DNA from: Acetilactobacillus jinshanensis
GTDB taxonomy: Bacteria; Bacillota; Bacilli; Lactobacillales; Lactobacillaceae
Direction of reading: 5' to 3'
NCBI RefSeq assembly: GCF_004359375.1
Contig: NZ_CP034726.1
Coordinates: 124,001-188,000 of the forward strand
Length of the DNA stretch: 64,000 nt
A program made the position numbers and the translations under genes. Shown here piece by piece: positions 29,914 through 38,245 of the stretch (positions within the stretch are counted from its first letter, which is position 1; each line of letters opens with the position of its first letter). Under the pieces are notes generated by a model that worked only from the letters and a program-made list of their open reading frames with translations, made no database searches and was not told the origin of the DNA.

Positions 29914-30825
29914 ATGAAATCGAGAAATATTCTAAAGACCCTTATTATGAGTCTAGTATTAGTTGTTACGTTATTAGTTGGTGGCAATTTCGTTAGTGGT
30001 CACCATATTCAAGTAAACGCTAGTCAAGCTGATGCTTATGATATTTCGCAATATCAAGGTCGAATTAATGATCGTCAAGCTCAAGGATTAAAAAATGAAG
30101 TTAAATTCGTAATTTTACGTGCTCAAGCAGGTTCAAGTTATCAAGATGCTCAATTTCAGCACAGTATGAACGAAATGAATAAGAATAACGTTCCATACGG
30201 TGTTTATAGTTACAGTCTTTACCATAATAATCAGCAGGCTCGTAACGAAGCTTCTACATTATATAATCGAGCCCCACAAGCTAACTTTTATATTAATGAT
30301 ATTGAACAAAATAATGCTGGTTCTCGGATTGTCTCGGCTACTAATGCATGGGCTGATCAGATGAAACGATTAACTACTAAGCCAGTTGTTCTTTATAGTG
30401 GCGCTAGTTTTATAAATCAGTACTTACGTCCAGCTCTTAAGCATTATGATGCTGTTTGGGTTGCTCAATATTATTATAAGAAACCAATTATTGGTCATAA
30501 ATATGACCTCTGGCAATATTCAAGTACTCATTACAGTAAAGCATTAGGTCAAAAGCTTGATGCCTCTAAATTAATGGGTAACAAACCGTTAAGCTTTTGG
30601 ATTGGTTCCAATGGCAACGGTGTTGTTCAACCCATTAAAACTAGAAGAGCTAAATCAATCACCAAGGTTACTCCACGGACTGCAACATTCAACCTTAGAC
30701 AGTACCATCATGAAATGACCAAGATCGGCCGTAAATTTAAACGTGGTGACTATCGTTTATCACGCACCGAAAAGAAAGCCATGAAGATTTACCAAACTCG
30801 TCATGGTCACGCCTTTCGCGGTTAA
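29914..30825 (+). CDS. Secreted GH25-family muramidase (lysozyme-like)
   Basis: GH25 enzymes cut the MurNAc-GlcNAc bond of peptidoglycan. The 303-residue product has a signal peptide (about residues 1-38, cut after VNAS), then the GH25 barrel: DAYDISQYQGRIND with the catalytic Asp, VKFVILRAQAG, PYGVYSYSLYH, NFYINDIEQN (acidic pair), and YDAVWVAQYY...YDLWQYSS. A basic C-terminal tail of about 60 residues has no known domain. ATG 29914 follows GGGAGG. It is followed by a strong bidirectional terminator. Confidence 0.88.
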   Translation: MKSRNILKTLIMSLVLVVTLLVGGNFVSGHHIQVNASQADAYDISQYQGRINDRQAQGLKNEVKFVILRAQAGSSYQDAQFQHSMNEMNKNNVPYGVYSYSLYHNNQQARNEASTLYNRAPQANFYINDIEQNNAGSRIVSATNAWADQMKRLTTKPVVLYSGASFINQYLRPALKHYDAVWVAQYYYKKPIIGHKYDLWQYSSTHYSKALGQKLDASKLMGNKPLSFWIGSNGNGVVQPIKTRRAKSITKVTPRTATFNLRQYHHEMTKIGRKFKRGDYRLSRTEKKAMKIYQTRHGHAFRG

Positions 30826-30850
30826 TTAAGTAATTAAATTTAAGATAATA

Positions 30851-30889
30851 AAAAAGACGATCAAAGTTTTTACTTTGATCGTCTTTTTT
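30851..30889. terminator. Bidirectional terminator after the GH25 gene
   Basis: AAAAAGACGATCAAAG pairs with CTTTGATCGTCTTTTTT. It can serve both this gene and the convergent one. Confidence 0.88.
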
Positions 30890-30907
30890 GAATGTTATGT
30901 AAAATTC

Positions 30908-31531
30908 TTATTTATATGGTAATTGAGCAATTCCTAAATCAACGTTGCTATGTAAATTGGGGTGTTCAATAATCTGATAGGCTAAATCAGCAACACTTGA
31001 CGGCGAAACGCTACTGTCACTTACCGGTTGAGCGTTGTTGACGACTTGGTAACTAATAAGGTCATAACGATTAAGTTTAGCCCGACGAATAATGGTGTAA
31101 TGAATGCCACTTCGTTTAACGATTTCAGTAGCTTTATTAACTTGCGCGTCACTAGGCTTGTCATTATCATTTAGAGCTAAGATAACCCGGTTGACTTGGG
31201 TTCCCGATGCAGCTTCCATAATGTTATGCATTAAATCAGGATTGGCTTGCTTTAAATCAATGTAGACGGTATCAAAACCTTGGGATTGAATTAATTTAGA
31301 TAATGCTGGTTCATTTTTTAAATTAACGTTAAAGATGATTTCTCGAGTTGTTGATGAAGCGTTAAGAGTACCAGGCTTTTCTGTGACGATACCAACCCGG
31401 TCTTTGGAATTTCGTTGATTAATGATTCGATTCCGAAGTTGAATGGTGGCAGGGCTTGGATTAACGATCATTAACACGGTGTGGATAACATCTTTATCTT
31501 GATTCGGTTTAACTTGACGATTTTTACTCAT
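30908..31531 (-). CDS. NAD(P)-binding-like protein with degenerate Rossmann motif
   Basis: The 207-residue product resembles atypical short-chain dehydrogenases of the NAD(P)H-binding (NmrA/YwnB-like) group. Similarity is in the second half: VNRVILALND, GIHYTIIRRAKLN (usually YTIVRPG) and VSPSSVADLAYQIIEHP (usually ISRADVA). The N-terminal glycine-rich dinucleotide loop is replaced by MIVNPSPATIQLRNRII, so cofactor binding may be lost. AGGAGGA precedes ATG 31531. It may be a regulatory relative of an oxidoreductase; the function is unknown. Confidence 0.6.
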   Translation of the reverse strand: MSKNRQVKPNQDKDVIHTVLMIVNPSPATIQLRNRIINQRNSKDRVGIVTEKPGTLNASSTTREIIFNVNLKNEPALSKLIQSQGFDTVYIDLKQANPDLMHNIMEAASGTQVNRVILALNDNDKPSDAQVNKATEIVKRSGIHYTIIRRAKLNRYDLISYQVVNNAQPVSDSSVSPSSVADLAYQIIEHPNLHSNVDLGIAQLPYK

Positions 31532-31663
31532 GTTAATCCTCCTATTGCTAACTATATTCTAGCTGAAAACGGGCGGGATTAAAACTAAATCAATAATTAG
31601 CTAACGACTCCGAACAAGGTATAATGATACATGAGAAATCTATTTAGTCGAGGTTATCGTAAT

Positions 31664-32359
31664 ATGAAGAAATTCTGGTTTACGCTAGTTATTATTTTAT
31701 TGGTGATCGTTGGTGCCGATGAATACGCTAACCGGGATGACCTTCGGATCCCAAATCTATTTCAGCCACAGGTTCGTCGACACGTTATATTAAAGCAACA
31801 TCGTTTACCTAAATTAAAGGCACCTGGTGATGTATCACGAGAAACTCATCAGGTTGTACTTAAGCACCCGATTCATTATCATGGCTATTTTGATTCTAAA
31901 AATAAAACGGCTTACCTTAATGATATTCGGATGCAGGCGTTTCGTAATATTAATAAAGAACGATCAAAACGGCATTTACCAGCTTTAAAGTTAAATCAAT
32001 CCTTGAATAAAGTGGCGTCATTGCGTGCTGTTCAGGCTAATCAAAACTTTGACCATTATAATCGTGCCGGACAGGCATTAAGTGCGGTTGATGCCGCTAA
32101 ATTACACGTCAGTCCAAGTTATCTTAACGCTCGGACTCACTTATCCGAATGTTTATCGGAACAGGTCGGTGACGTTGATAATACGGCAGTTCAAGTTGCT
32201 CACAGTGCGGTTAACGGGATGATTTATCATGATGCTGGATCACATTGGGGTCATCGTAAGATTTTACTTGATCCTAAGAACCGGTTGATTGGGATCACGG
32301 CTTACATTGATAAAGCTAAAGATAATAAAGTCGTGGTTGCCTATGAACTTTACCAGTAA
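31664..32359 (+). CDS. CAP-domain extracellular protein
   Basis: The 231-residue product has an N-terminal signal or anchor (MKKFWFTLVIILLVIVG) and a C-terminal CAP (SCP/PR1-like) domain from about residue 95. CAP features visible are INKERSKRHLPALKLN, NFDHYNRAGQAL, and NGMIYHDAGSHWGHRKILLDP. ATG 31664 is preferred to 31631 because GAGG lies 8 bases upstream. Bacterial CAP proteins are secreted or wall-bound; their biochemical role is unclear. Confidence 0.85.
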   Translation: MKKFWFTLVIILLVIVGADEYANRDDLRIPNLFQPQVRRHVILKQHRLPKLKAPGDVSRETHQVVLKHPIHYHGYFDSKNKTAYLNDIRMQAFRNINKERSKRHLPALKLNQSLNKVASLRAVQANQNFDHYNRAGQALSAVDAAKLHVSPSYLNARTHLSECLSEQVGDVDNTAVQVAHSAVNGMIYHDAGSHWGHRKILLDPKNRLIGITAYIDKAKDNKVVVAYELYQ

Positions 32360-32397
32360 AAATTAGGTACTAATAATTCAAGAGGCGTTTAAAAAAT

Positions 32398-34002
32398 ATG
32401 AAGCATTTGAATTCTAAGATTTTAGCGATGATCGTTGCGTGTTCTGCTGCGATGTTGATGAACGTTAACGTTCACGCTGCCACTAATCAGGCTCAACAGC
32501 AAACGACCAAACGGCCACAGACAACCCAGATGAATAATAATCGTCATGAGGTTAAATCATCATCAGTCGTAATGCCTAAGAATCAAGTAAGTCATCATTA
32601 TACTTACCAGAATTTGCGAACCGTTAAAAATAATCAGAATGCATTAATTCGACTTGGTTCACGTCGTGGCCATCGTAGCAATAAGCAATCCGTTAAGAAA
32701 CCAAATAATAAGCAAAATAATCAAAAACGGCAGAATACGAAACGACCGGTTAATCGTCAAAACCAAAAGAATCGTCGACAGAATAAACAGAATAACCCTC
32801 GAGTAACGAGACAAAACCGGAATAACCGTAATAATAAAAACAAGCGAAACGTCCGTAAGCCAAGGGCTAAAAAGCGACGGACTGTGAAATATCAAGCACC
32901 AAAGTTAGCTCGGTTTCATGAAAAGATCATTAACCAAAAGAAATCCGCTGTTAATCATTACAGTAAAAAAATTAAGTATGTTGAAAATGATCAACCAGCT
33001 AATTTCCAAAGTTCCGGTCAGTATGGAGATCCTGATTATGCCAGAACTGGCACACCAATTACAGGGACAACACAAAATGGTTCCACAATAACTTTTCATC
33101 GCGTGACATTTATTCCAAAAAAGTTAAATAATAAGCGAATCATGAATCAATTCTATTCTCCACAAGGTTTAGTGATTGTTGGTCATTATGCATATGTAAT
33201 TACGAATGCGACCAATAGTTATGAGTCTAGCCATAATAATGATAGCGATAAGGATAAACAAACACCAGCTAGTTATATTAATGGTGATAACTCAACTGGT
33301 ACGAGTGCCTTTAAAAAGCCTGGTGCCACTCAAATCATTCGAATTGATTTAAGCAAACATGTAAAAGATTATAACGAAAATCTAAAGGCTGCTCATCGGA
33401 ATATCAAAGTTGGCCCTGTCTTTTACGGGGGCCATGGCCAGGGCTTTGCATATAATTCAAAGACTGGCCAATTATGGTTATTAAATAATATAACAGGCCA
33501 AAGGACTAAGACTGCTGTAAGTCTGATTAATCCACGTACTTTGTTACCAGAATTACGAATTAATTTCCATTTTGGTAATACGACCATCGGGGATGACTTA
33601 GCCTTTGATCGAAAAGGGAATGCTTATAGCGTTACTGAAGCAGGGAATGGTAGTTTTGCTACGCCCGGTGCCTTGAAATTTTTTGCTGGATTAATTAATA
33701 ATCGTGGTATCCATATGAAATTAATTGAACAGGCTTTACGTTATGCTCCAAGTGACGTAATTCAGGGATTAACTTATAACCCAAAGAATAATCGTCTTTA
33801 TATTTTAGGTGACGAATCTGTAACTTCCGTTCCTGTTAAATATTTAGGTCATTTGAAGACATCTGATGTTTGGAATACCCAATTTAATACAACTCGAGAA
33901 TTTGAAGGTTTGTCCTTCGATCGTTTCGGTAATGGGTACCTATTAGTTAGCCGTTCACCAGAAATCCTGAGAGCTAATTATAACCGTCACTTACAGTTCT
34001 AA
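32398..34002 (+). CDS. Secreted protein with Arg/Asn-rich region and propeller-like domain
   Basis: The 534-residue product has a signal peptide (about residues 1-27, ending VHAA). A low-complexity, very basic stretch rich in Asn, Arg, Lys and Gln follows (about 40-165). The C-terminal 300 residues have repeated short motifs of the kind seen in beta-propellers: SPQGLVIVGHYAYVIT, GQGFAYNSKTGQLWLLN, DDLAFDRKGNAYSVTE, IQGLTYNPKNNRLYIL, FEGLSFDRFGNGYLLV. Function is unknown. The basic region could bind teichoic acids or DNA; this is inference. AGAGGCG precedes the ATG. Confidence 0.7.
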   Translation: MKHLNSKILAMIVACSAAMLMNVNVHAATNQAQQQTTKRPQTTQMNNNRHEVKSSSVVMPKNQVSHHYTYQNLRTVKNNQNALIRLGSRRGHRSNKQSVKKPNNKQNNQKRQNTKRPVNRQNQKNRRQNKQNNPRVTRQNRNNRNNKNKRNVRKPRAKKRRTVKYQAPKLARFHEKIINQKKSAVNHYSKKIKYVENDQPANFQSSGQYGDPDYARTGTPITGTTQNGSTITFHRVTFIPKKLNNKRIMNQFYSPQGLVIVGHYAYVITNATNSYESSHNNDSDKDKQTPASYINGDNSTGTSAFKKPGATQIIRIDLSKHVKDYNENLKAAHRNIKVGPVFYGGHGQGFAYNSKTGQLWLLNNITGQRTKTAVSLINPRTLLPELRINFHFGNTTIGDDLAFDRKGNAYSVTEAGNGSFATPGALKFFAGLINNRGIHMKLIEQALRYAPSDVIQGLTYNPKNNRLYILGDESVTSVPVKYLGHLKTSDVWNTQFNTTREFEGLSFDRFGNGYLLVSRSPEILRANYNRHLQF

Positions 34003-34028
34003 ATTAACGAAAGAAGTAATAAATACCA

Positions 34029-34334
34029 ATGGATCAATCCCTATTGAAAACAGCTAAACATTTATTGAAGACTGCGAAAGTCTACACTGACGTTAATAAC
34101 TGGTTATATCAACATCCCCAGTTTCTTCGCAAGTATGGCATCATCAATGGTGAAGTTGCGACGAATGAACTTAAAAAGGTTGCTGAACACCAGATTAGTG
34201 CTAGTGAATATACCGGAGCCATGGCAACATTACGCAAATTGAACGATCTTTATACTGACGCCTTTTATGACGATAATAGTTATGAAAACGTTTCTTTATC
34301 TGAATTAAAGCGTCGTGTCTTTAATCAGGAATAA
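34029..34334 (+). CDS. Hypothetical protein, 101 aa
   Basis: No family recognised. It is predicted all-helical, begins MDQSLLKTAKHLLKTAKVYTD, and lacks a signal peptide. AAAGAAG precedes ATG 34029, 26 bases after the secreted protein gene, so the two may be co-transcribed. A terminator follows. Confidence 0.6.
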   Translation: MDQSLLKTAKHLLKTAKVYTDVNNWLYQHPQFLRKYGIINGEVATNELKKVAEHQISASEYTGAMATLRKLNDLYTDAFYDDNSYENVSLSELKRRVFNQE

Positions 34335-34341
34335 ATTATCT

Positions 34342-34367
34342 AAAGAGCCCGTTATCGAGCTCTTTTT
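34342..34367 (+). terminator. Terminator
   Basis: AAAGAGC pairs with GCTCTTT and is followed by a T run. Confidence 0.75.
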
Positions 34368-34440
34368 GTTAATTTCAAAATTTTAAATTTTAGATTATGT
34401 TAAAATTAACTTGTTAACACAACTGAAGGGAGGCGAAAAT

Positions 34441-35634
34441 ATGGTAAAACGACCCGTTAGTAATAACATTAAGTGTCCATTTTGTGGGACCACGTTTTAT
34501 CGAAGTGATTTATCCTATGTTGACAGCCGCGTCTATTTGAAGCGAATGAAAAACCGTTTAGAAATTTATCCACTTGGTAAAAACGTTGCCGCTAGCCCGA
34601 AATTAAAACAGCAGCATCCTGAATTATTACGACTTGAAATGTCAGCATGTCCGAACTGTCATCGGATCACGGTCCGTGCCGTTGGAATCGGTGATCAATA
34701 TAAGCACCATCACGTGTTTAATATTTATCCCCGGTTTAATGCTGATCCGCTTCCGACTTACGTCCCTGACCAAATTCGTCAGGATTATAAGGAAGCTAAC
34801 GAAGTTTATGAAGTCAGTCCTAATTCAGCTGCGATGCTTGCCCGACGAATTTTAGAAGAAATTATCGCGGACTTCTATCACATTGAAGAAGGGGATCTAT
34901 ATCATGATTTAGATCAGCTTCGTCATAAACAGAGTAATCCACGAGTTTGGCAAGCAATCGATTCAATTCGTCGACTTGGTAATATTGGTGCTCATCAAAC
35001 CCAGAACGTTGATAACGTCTTTGGGAACGTCAGTGTTAAGGGTGCCAAAGAAATTATTGGCTTAATTCGCATGGTCATTCATGATACTTACGTTGAAGAC
35101 CACCTTAGTCGACATCTTGAAAAGAGCGTTATTCGGAGTGCTAAGAAGCTAAATTATCAGCCGCATTATTATCCGTCTGATGAAAATTCTCAGAGTTCAC
35201 GCCGAAATTACCGTTCACGTAATACGCACAAGTCTTATAGTTCGCATAATTCTAATAATGCTAACCGATCTAAGAGTTCTAATGCGTCACGTGGCCATCA
35301 ACAACATCGAAATAACCATCGACGCAACCAAAATAATTCACGTCGTGAAAACAATCGTCGGTCCAATCAGAAACGAAATATCCGCCGAAATAGTTCGACA
35401 CCAAAGCGTAATAACTATCGAAAGCAATCCAGACCTTCAAATAATCGTAAATCCAACCAACGTAACTCAAACTCATACCGAAAGACTCATCGTAACAACA
35501 ATTATCGTAGATCGACCCGTTCTCGAGAACGTAATCAGCAATCTCGTTCACGTCATACCCAACGGCGTTCGACACGTCACAGTAAAAAGAGTAGAGTGAG
35601 AGATAAGAGCTTTACAATTATTCAAGGTAAATAG
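34441..35634 (+). CDS. DUF4145 protein with zinc ribbon and long basic tail
   Basis: The 397-residue product has three parts. An N-terminal treble of CPFC (residues 9-12) and CPNC (near 66) suggests a zinc ribbon. A DUF4145 domain follows (about 105-225) with YVPDQIRQDYKEANEVYEVSPNSAAMLARRILE and IRRLGNIGAHQ. The last 150 residues are almost only Arg, Asn, Ser, His, Lys and Gln. DUF4145 occurs alone or in defence and nucleic-acid proteins; its function is not settled. The tail probably binds nucleic acid or another polyanion. GGGAGGCG precedes ATG 34441. Confidence 0.75.
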   Translation: MVKRPVSNNIKCPFCGTTFYRSDLSYVDSRVYLKRMKNRLEIYPLGKNVAASPKLKQQHPELLRLEMSACPNCHRITVRAVGIGDQYKHHHVFNIYPRFNADPLPTYVPDQIRQDYKEANEVYEVSPNSAAMLARRILEEIIADFYHIEEGDLYHDLDQLRHKQSNPRVWQAIDSIRRLGNIGAHQTQNVDNVFGNVSVKGAKEIIGLIRMVIHDTYVEDHLSRHLEKSVIRSAKKLNYQPHYYPSDENSQSSRRNYRSRNTHKSYSSHNSNNANRSKSSNASRGHQQHRNNHRRNQNNSRRENNRRSNQKRNIRRNSSTPKRNNYRKQSRPSNNRKSNQRNSNSYRKTHRNNNYRRSTRSRERNQQSRSRHTQRRSTRHSKKSRVRDKSFTIIQGK

Positions 35635-35650
35635 ATAAGGCCTGAACACG

Positions 35651-35863
35651 ATGTCAATTCTAATTGAAGCGTATACTAGGAACCTGGTCTTTTTTGGCGT
35701 AATTGACGTTTTGATTGCTCTTTGGTGTCTATATGGTCTTACTAAAATAATTGATCATCAGAGTACCAAATCAGATCGTATTAAGGGCATTGGAATTGTA
35801 ATTGTCGCAATTATTTTGCTTTTGATTGTCAATCTCCTAGCGATTCATTTTACGCATAAGTAA
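35651..35863 (+). CDS. Small membrane protein, 70 aa
   Basis: Two predicted membrane helices (about residues 10-28 and 44-66) joined by a short basic loop. No family recognised. It starts 16 bases after the DUF4145 gene, so the two are probably in one operon. The ribosome binding site is weak. Confidence 0.6.
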   Translation: MSILIEAYTRNLVFFGVIDVLIALWCLYGLTKIIDHQSTKSDRIKGIGIVIVAIILLLIVNLLAIHFTHK

Positions 35864-35873
35864 ATTAAACGAT

Positions 35874-35909
35874 AAAAAAGCATCACGTCAAAGGTGATGC
35901 TTTCTTTTT
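35874..35909 (+). terminator. Terminator
   Basis: GCATCAC pairs with GTGATGC, with A and T runs outside. Confidence 0.85.
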
Positions 35910-35921
35910 GGAGGCGAAAAT

Positions 35922-36248
35922 ATGTCCCGACAAATTCCGATTAGTAAGCAAACTAGCTACCAATCGATCATGCACGTGATCCAGCAGCTTCATTATTCTA
36001 AAATTGAAGCTCACGTCATGATGTACCTGATTTACTTAATCATGAGTCAGGGTCAATATGATCAGCAGGCGCATGATTACTTCACGTTTTTTAATCCACA
36101 ACCGTTGGCCAAACATGATCAGGTTTCTTTGCACACCGTCAAAGTGGCTTTTAAGGAACTGTTAGGTCATGGTGACATTCGGGTGAATAGCCGTCAACAC
36201 GCTAAAGATCAAGTTTTTTTGGTTCGCTTTAAAGTAGTTAAGAACTAA
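35922..36248 (+). CDS. Hypothetical protein, possible winged-helix
   Basis: The 108-residue product may be a small DNA-binding protein: a segment SLHTVKVAFKELLGHGDIRV followed by a basic, beta-rich end (FLVRFKVVKN) looks like a winged-helix. No family is recognised and the DNA-binding idea is inference. TGGAGGCG lies directly upstream of ATG 35922, only 12 bases past a terminator, so the promoter must overlap that terminator or lie upstream of it. Confidence 0.5.
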   Translation: MSRQIPISKQTSYQSIMHVIQQLHYSKIEAHVMMYLIYLIMSQGQYDQQAHDYFTFFNPQPLAKHDQVSLHTVKVAFKELLGHGDIRVNSRQHAKDQVFLVRFKVVKN

Positions 36249-36250
36249 AT

Positions 36251-36286
36251 AAAAAATCCCCAGGATCAAATTCCAGGGGATTTTCT
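36251..36286. terminator. Bidirectional terminator
   Basis: AAAATCCCC pairs with GGGGATTTT between two convergent genes. Confidence 0.85.
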
Positions 36287-36305
36287 TATCTTATTATCGA
36301 TTAAA

Positions 36306-36848
36306 TTATTTGTTAGTTTGACTGATTTTCTGGCGAAGATCTTTTAACTGTGCAGCACTTAAGGCAAACGTTTCGTTTAATAAATTAACATCATGCTGCT
36401 GAGCTTTGATGGCGATTTTAAAAGCATCAGATAGATCACTTTTGATGAGCGTTAGGTAAACGACGCCACTTTGACTAGCGTTGTCGCTGTATGCGGCGCC
36501 CTTAACGTTGATGGCTGCTCGGACGTTATCTGCGGGATGTCCGGACTCAGAAAGTTTGGGACTAAAGCTGGTTGCCGTTAAATAGTAACGAGCATTATTA
36601 CCGAATTTGGATTCGGGGAACAAAACTCGGTGCTGTTTATCGACACCGATGTATCGAATGTGATGTTCTTTATCCATACCAATCTTATCGAGCGGATTAT
36701 ATTGATCACGGACCAGATTAATTCCTTGATAATGAACTAAGTCATCTGGCGCAATTTGAATCAAATGTTGAAGACGCTTTTTATTAAGGTAATAAAGATA
36801 ATAAAAGAAAGCGGCCAAAACGATAATTAAAATGATTAGAACTAGCAT
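36306..36848 (-). CDS. Hypothetical membrane-anchored protein
   Basis: The 180-residue product has one N-terminal membrane helix (MLVLIILIIVLAAFFYYLYYL) and a soluble domain with no recognised family. The domain is mixed alpha/beta with GVDKQHRVLFPESKFG near the middle. GAAAGAAG lies upstream, 10 bases or so before ATG 36848. It is divergent from the TPR gene. Confidence 0.6.
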   Translation of the reverse strand: MLVLIILIIVLAAFFYYLYYLNKKRLQHLIQIAPDDLVHYQGINLVRDQYNPLDKIGMDKEHHIRYIGVDKQHRVLFPESKFGNNARYYLTATSFSPKLSESGHPADNVRAAINVKGAAYSDNASQSGVVYLTLIKSDLSDAFKIAIKAQQHDVNLLNETFALSAAQLKDLRQKISQTNK

Positions 36849-36941
36849 CAAAGAGACTTCTTTCTGGAATGCGTTTAGTTATTTTCGCCATTATTATACT
36901 ATAAGTGTTACATTACTTATCAAGGAAACGAGGGAATTCGT

Positions 36942-37382
36942 TTGTCAATTTTAGATAAATTCATCAAGGCTAATCATCACTATAATTTAGCGATTAGCCA
37001 TTTAGAACAGCAACAATATAAAGAAGCATTAGCTGAATTTAACCAGACCCTGGCTTTAAATCCACGGTATACGTTAGCGTTCATTAACCGTGGCAAGTTA
37101 CAACAGCAGCATTTACACCATCCCAATGAAGCCGCTGCGGATTATGAACAAGCTCTGACGTTGGATCCGCATGATAACCAGACCCGTTACCGTTTGGCAG
37201 TCCTATACCAGACGATGAATCAATACCAGAAGAGTGCGCAGCATTTTCGGTTCATCATGATTGACGTTCGGTGGACGAAAAAAAACGGTGCATCCACAGC
37301 ACTGCATGATTTTGATACTAATCAGTATCAATCAGCAGCCCAGGAAATGCATCGCATTCTTTCTGCATTAGATTTTCATTAA
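36942..37382 (+). CDS. TPR-repeat protein
   Basis: The 146-residue product holds about three tetratricopeptide repeats: YKEALAEFNQTLALNPRYTLAFINRG (split here only by eye), NEAAADYEQALTLDP and NQYQKSAQHFRFIM. It has no signal peptide, so it is cytoplasmic. The start is TTG 36942, 8 bases after GAGGG. It probably mediates protein contacts. Partners are unknown. Confidence 0.75.
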   Translation: MSILDKFIKANHHYNLAISHLEQQQYKEALAEFNQTLALNPRYTLAFINRGKLQQQHLHHPNEAAADYEQALTLDPHDNQTRYRLAVLYQTMNQYQKSAQHFRFIMIDVRWTKKNGASTALHDFDTNQYQSAAQEMHRILSALDFH

Positions 37383-37388
37383 CGGTGA

Positions 37389-38021
37389 TTAACTAACTTG
37401 TTTTTTAACGCTAGTTGAAGTTACGTGAATTGTATTGGCGCTGTCAACTTTAGTAGCGGTTCCTTTGATGACGACAAATTCACCAACGGTAATTGGATCG
37501 TGTTTACCATGAATCTTATAGGTTTGATTACTGTGAACACCGCGAACCATCATTGGTTGAGATTGATTAGTGACCTTAGCCACTAAATTAATGTGGTGGG
37601 GATGTTTTTCGACCACGGTCTTAACGATCTGATTATCAGTTTCATTCACGATCCGTGATGGGACCGCTGGTTCATCAGCTTCAGTCTTCTTGTGACTTTT
37701 ATGATGAGATTTAGTCGCTTTTGGCTCTTTAGTCGTGGTTTTAGAATGATGAGCTTGTTTAGATTTTAAATCTGAAACTTCTTGTTTAAGGTTGATGATC
37801 TCGGTCTGATTTTGTGACGGCAGCGAACTTCGAACTTTGGCTAACTTGGTTGCTCCGTAACTTAAAATAATGACGCTGGCCAATAAAGCCAGGATCGATA
37901 ACGAGAACCATTTGAACGCGGCTGCCGAATTATTAAAGTTAACAAAGAACCAAACTACAAACAGGATTAACGAAATTCCACCCAAATCAAAGCTTAGGTT
38001 AAAGAATAAACTGGTACTCAT
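37389..38021 (-). CDS. Hypothetical membrane protein with charged linker
   Basis: The 210-residue product has two N-terminal membrane helices (about residues 13-29 and 36-56), a short coiled coil (TEIINLKQEVSDLKSKQ), a His/Lys-rich linker, and a C-terminal beta-rich domain from about 135 that may be OB-like (NLVAKVTNQ, GEFVVIKGTATKVD). Family not recognised. AAGGTG lies about 12 bases before ATG 38021. Confidence 0.6.
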   Translation of the reverse strand: MSTSLFFNLSFDLGGISLILFVVWFFVNFNNSAAAFKWFSLSILALLASVIILSYGATKLAKVRSSLPSQNQTEIINLKQEVSDLKSKQAHHSKTTTKEPKATKSHHKSHKKTEADEPAVPSRIVNETDNQIVKTVVEKHPHHINLVAKVTNQSQPMMVRGVHSNQTYKIHGKHDPITVGEFVVIKGTATKVDSANTIHVTSTSVKKQVS

Positions 38022-38245
38022 TTTTGCAAAACACCTTACCGCTTTGTTTCCTTTATTTTCAAATTAATTGTACATTAATTATACAGCGATTTGAGGGGTA
38101 AAGCTATAAAGGTTTATAAATGGGCTTCACAAATTGTTTTTAATTGGATTTCGTGGTATTCTCACCGTGATTTATTAGTAAAAATAGAGTCCATAAAAGC
38201 AATAATATAAATGAAACGAACATCATTTTATATGAGGTGATTAGT

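Noticed and set aside
35180-35599. Long plus-frame and minus-frame ORFs over the DUF4145 gene tail
   Set aside because: They are shadows of the low-complexity Arg/Asn/Ser codons of the real gene and lack start signals.
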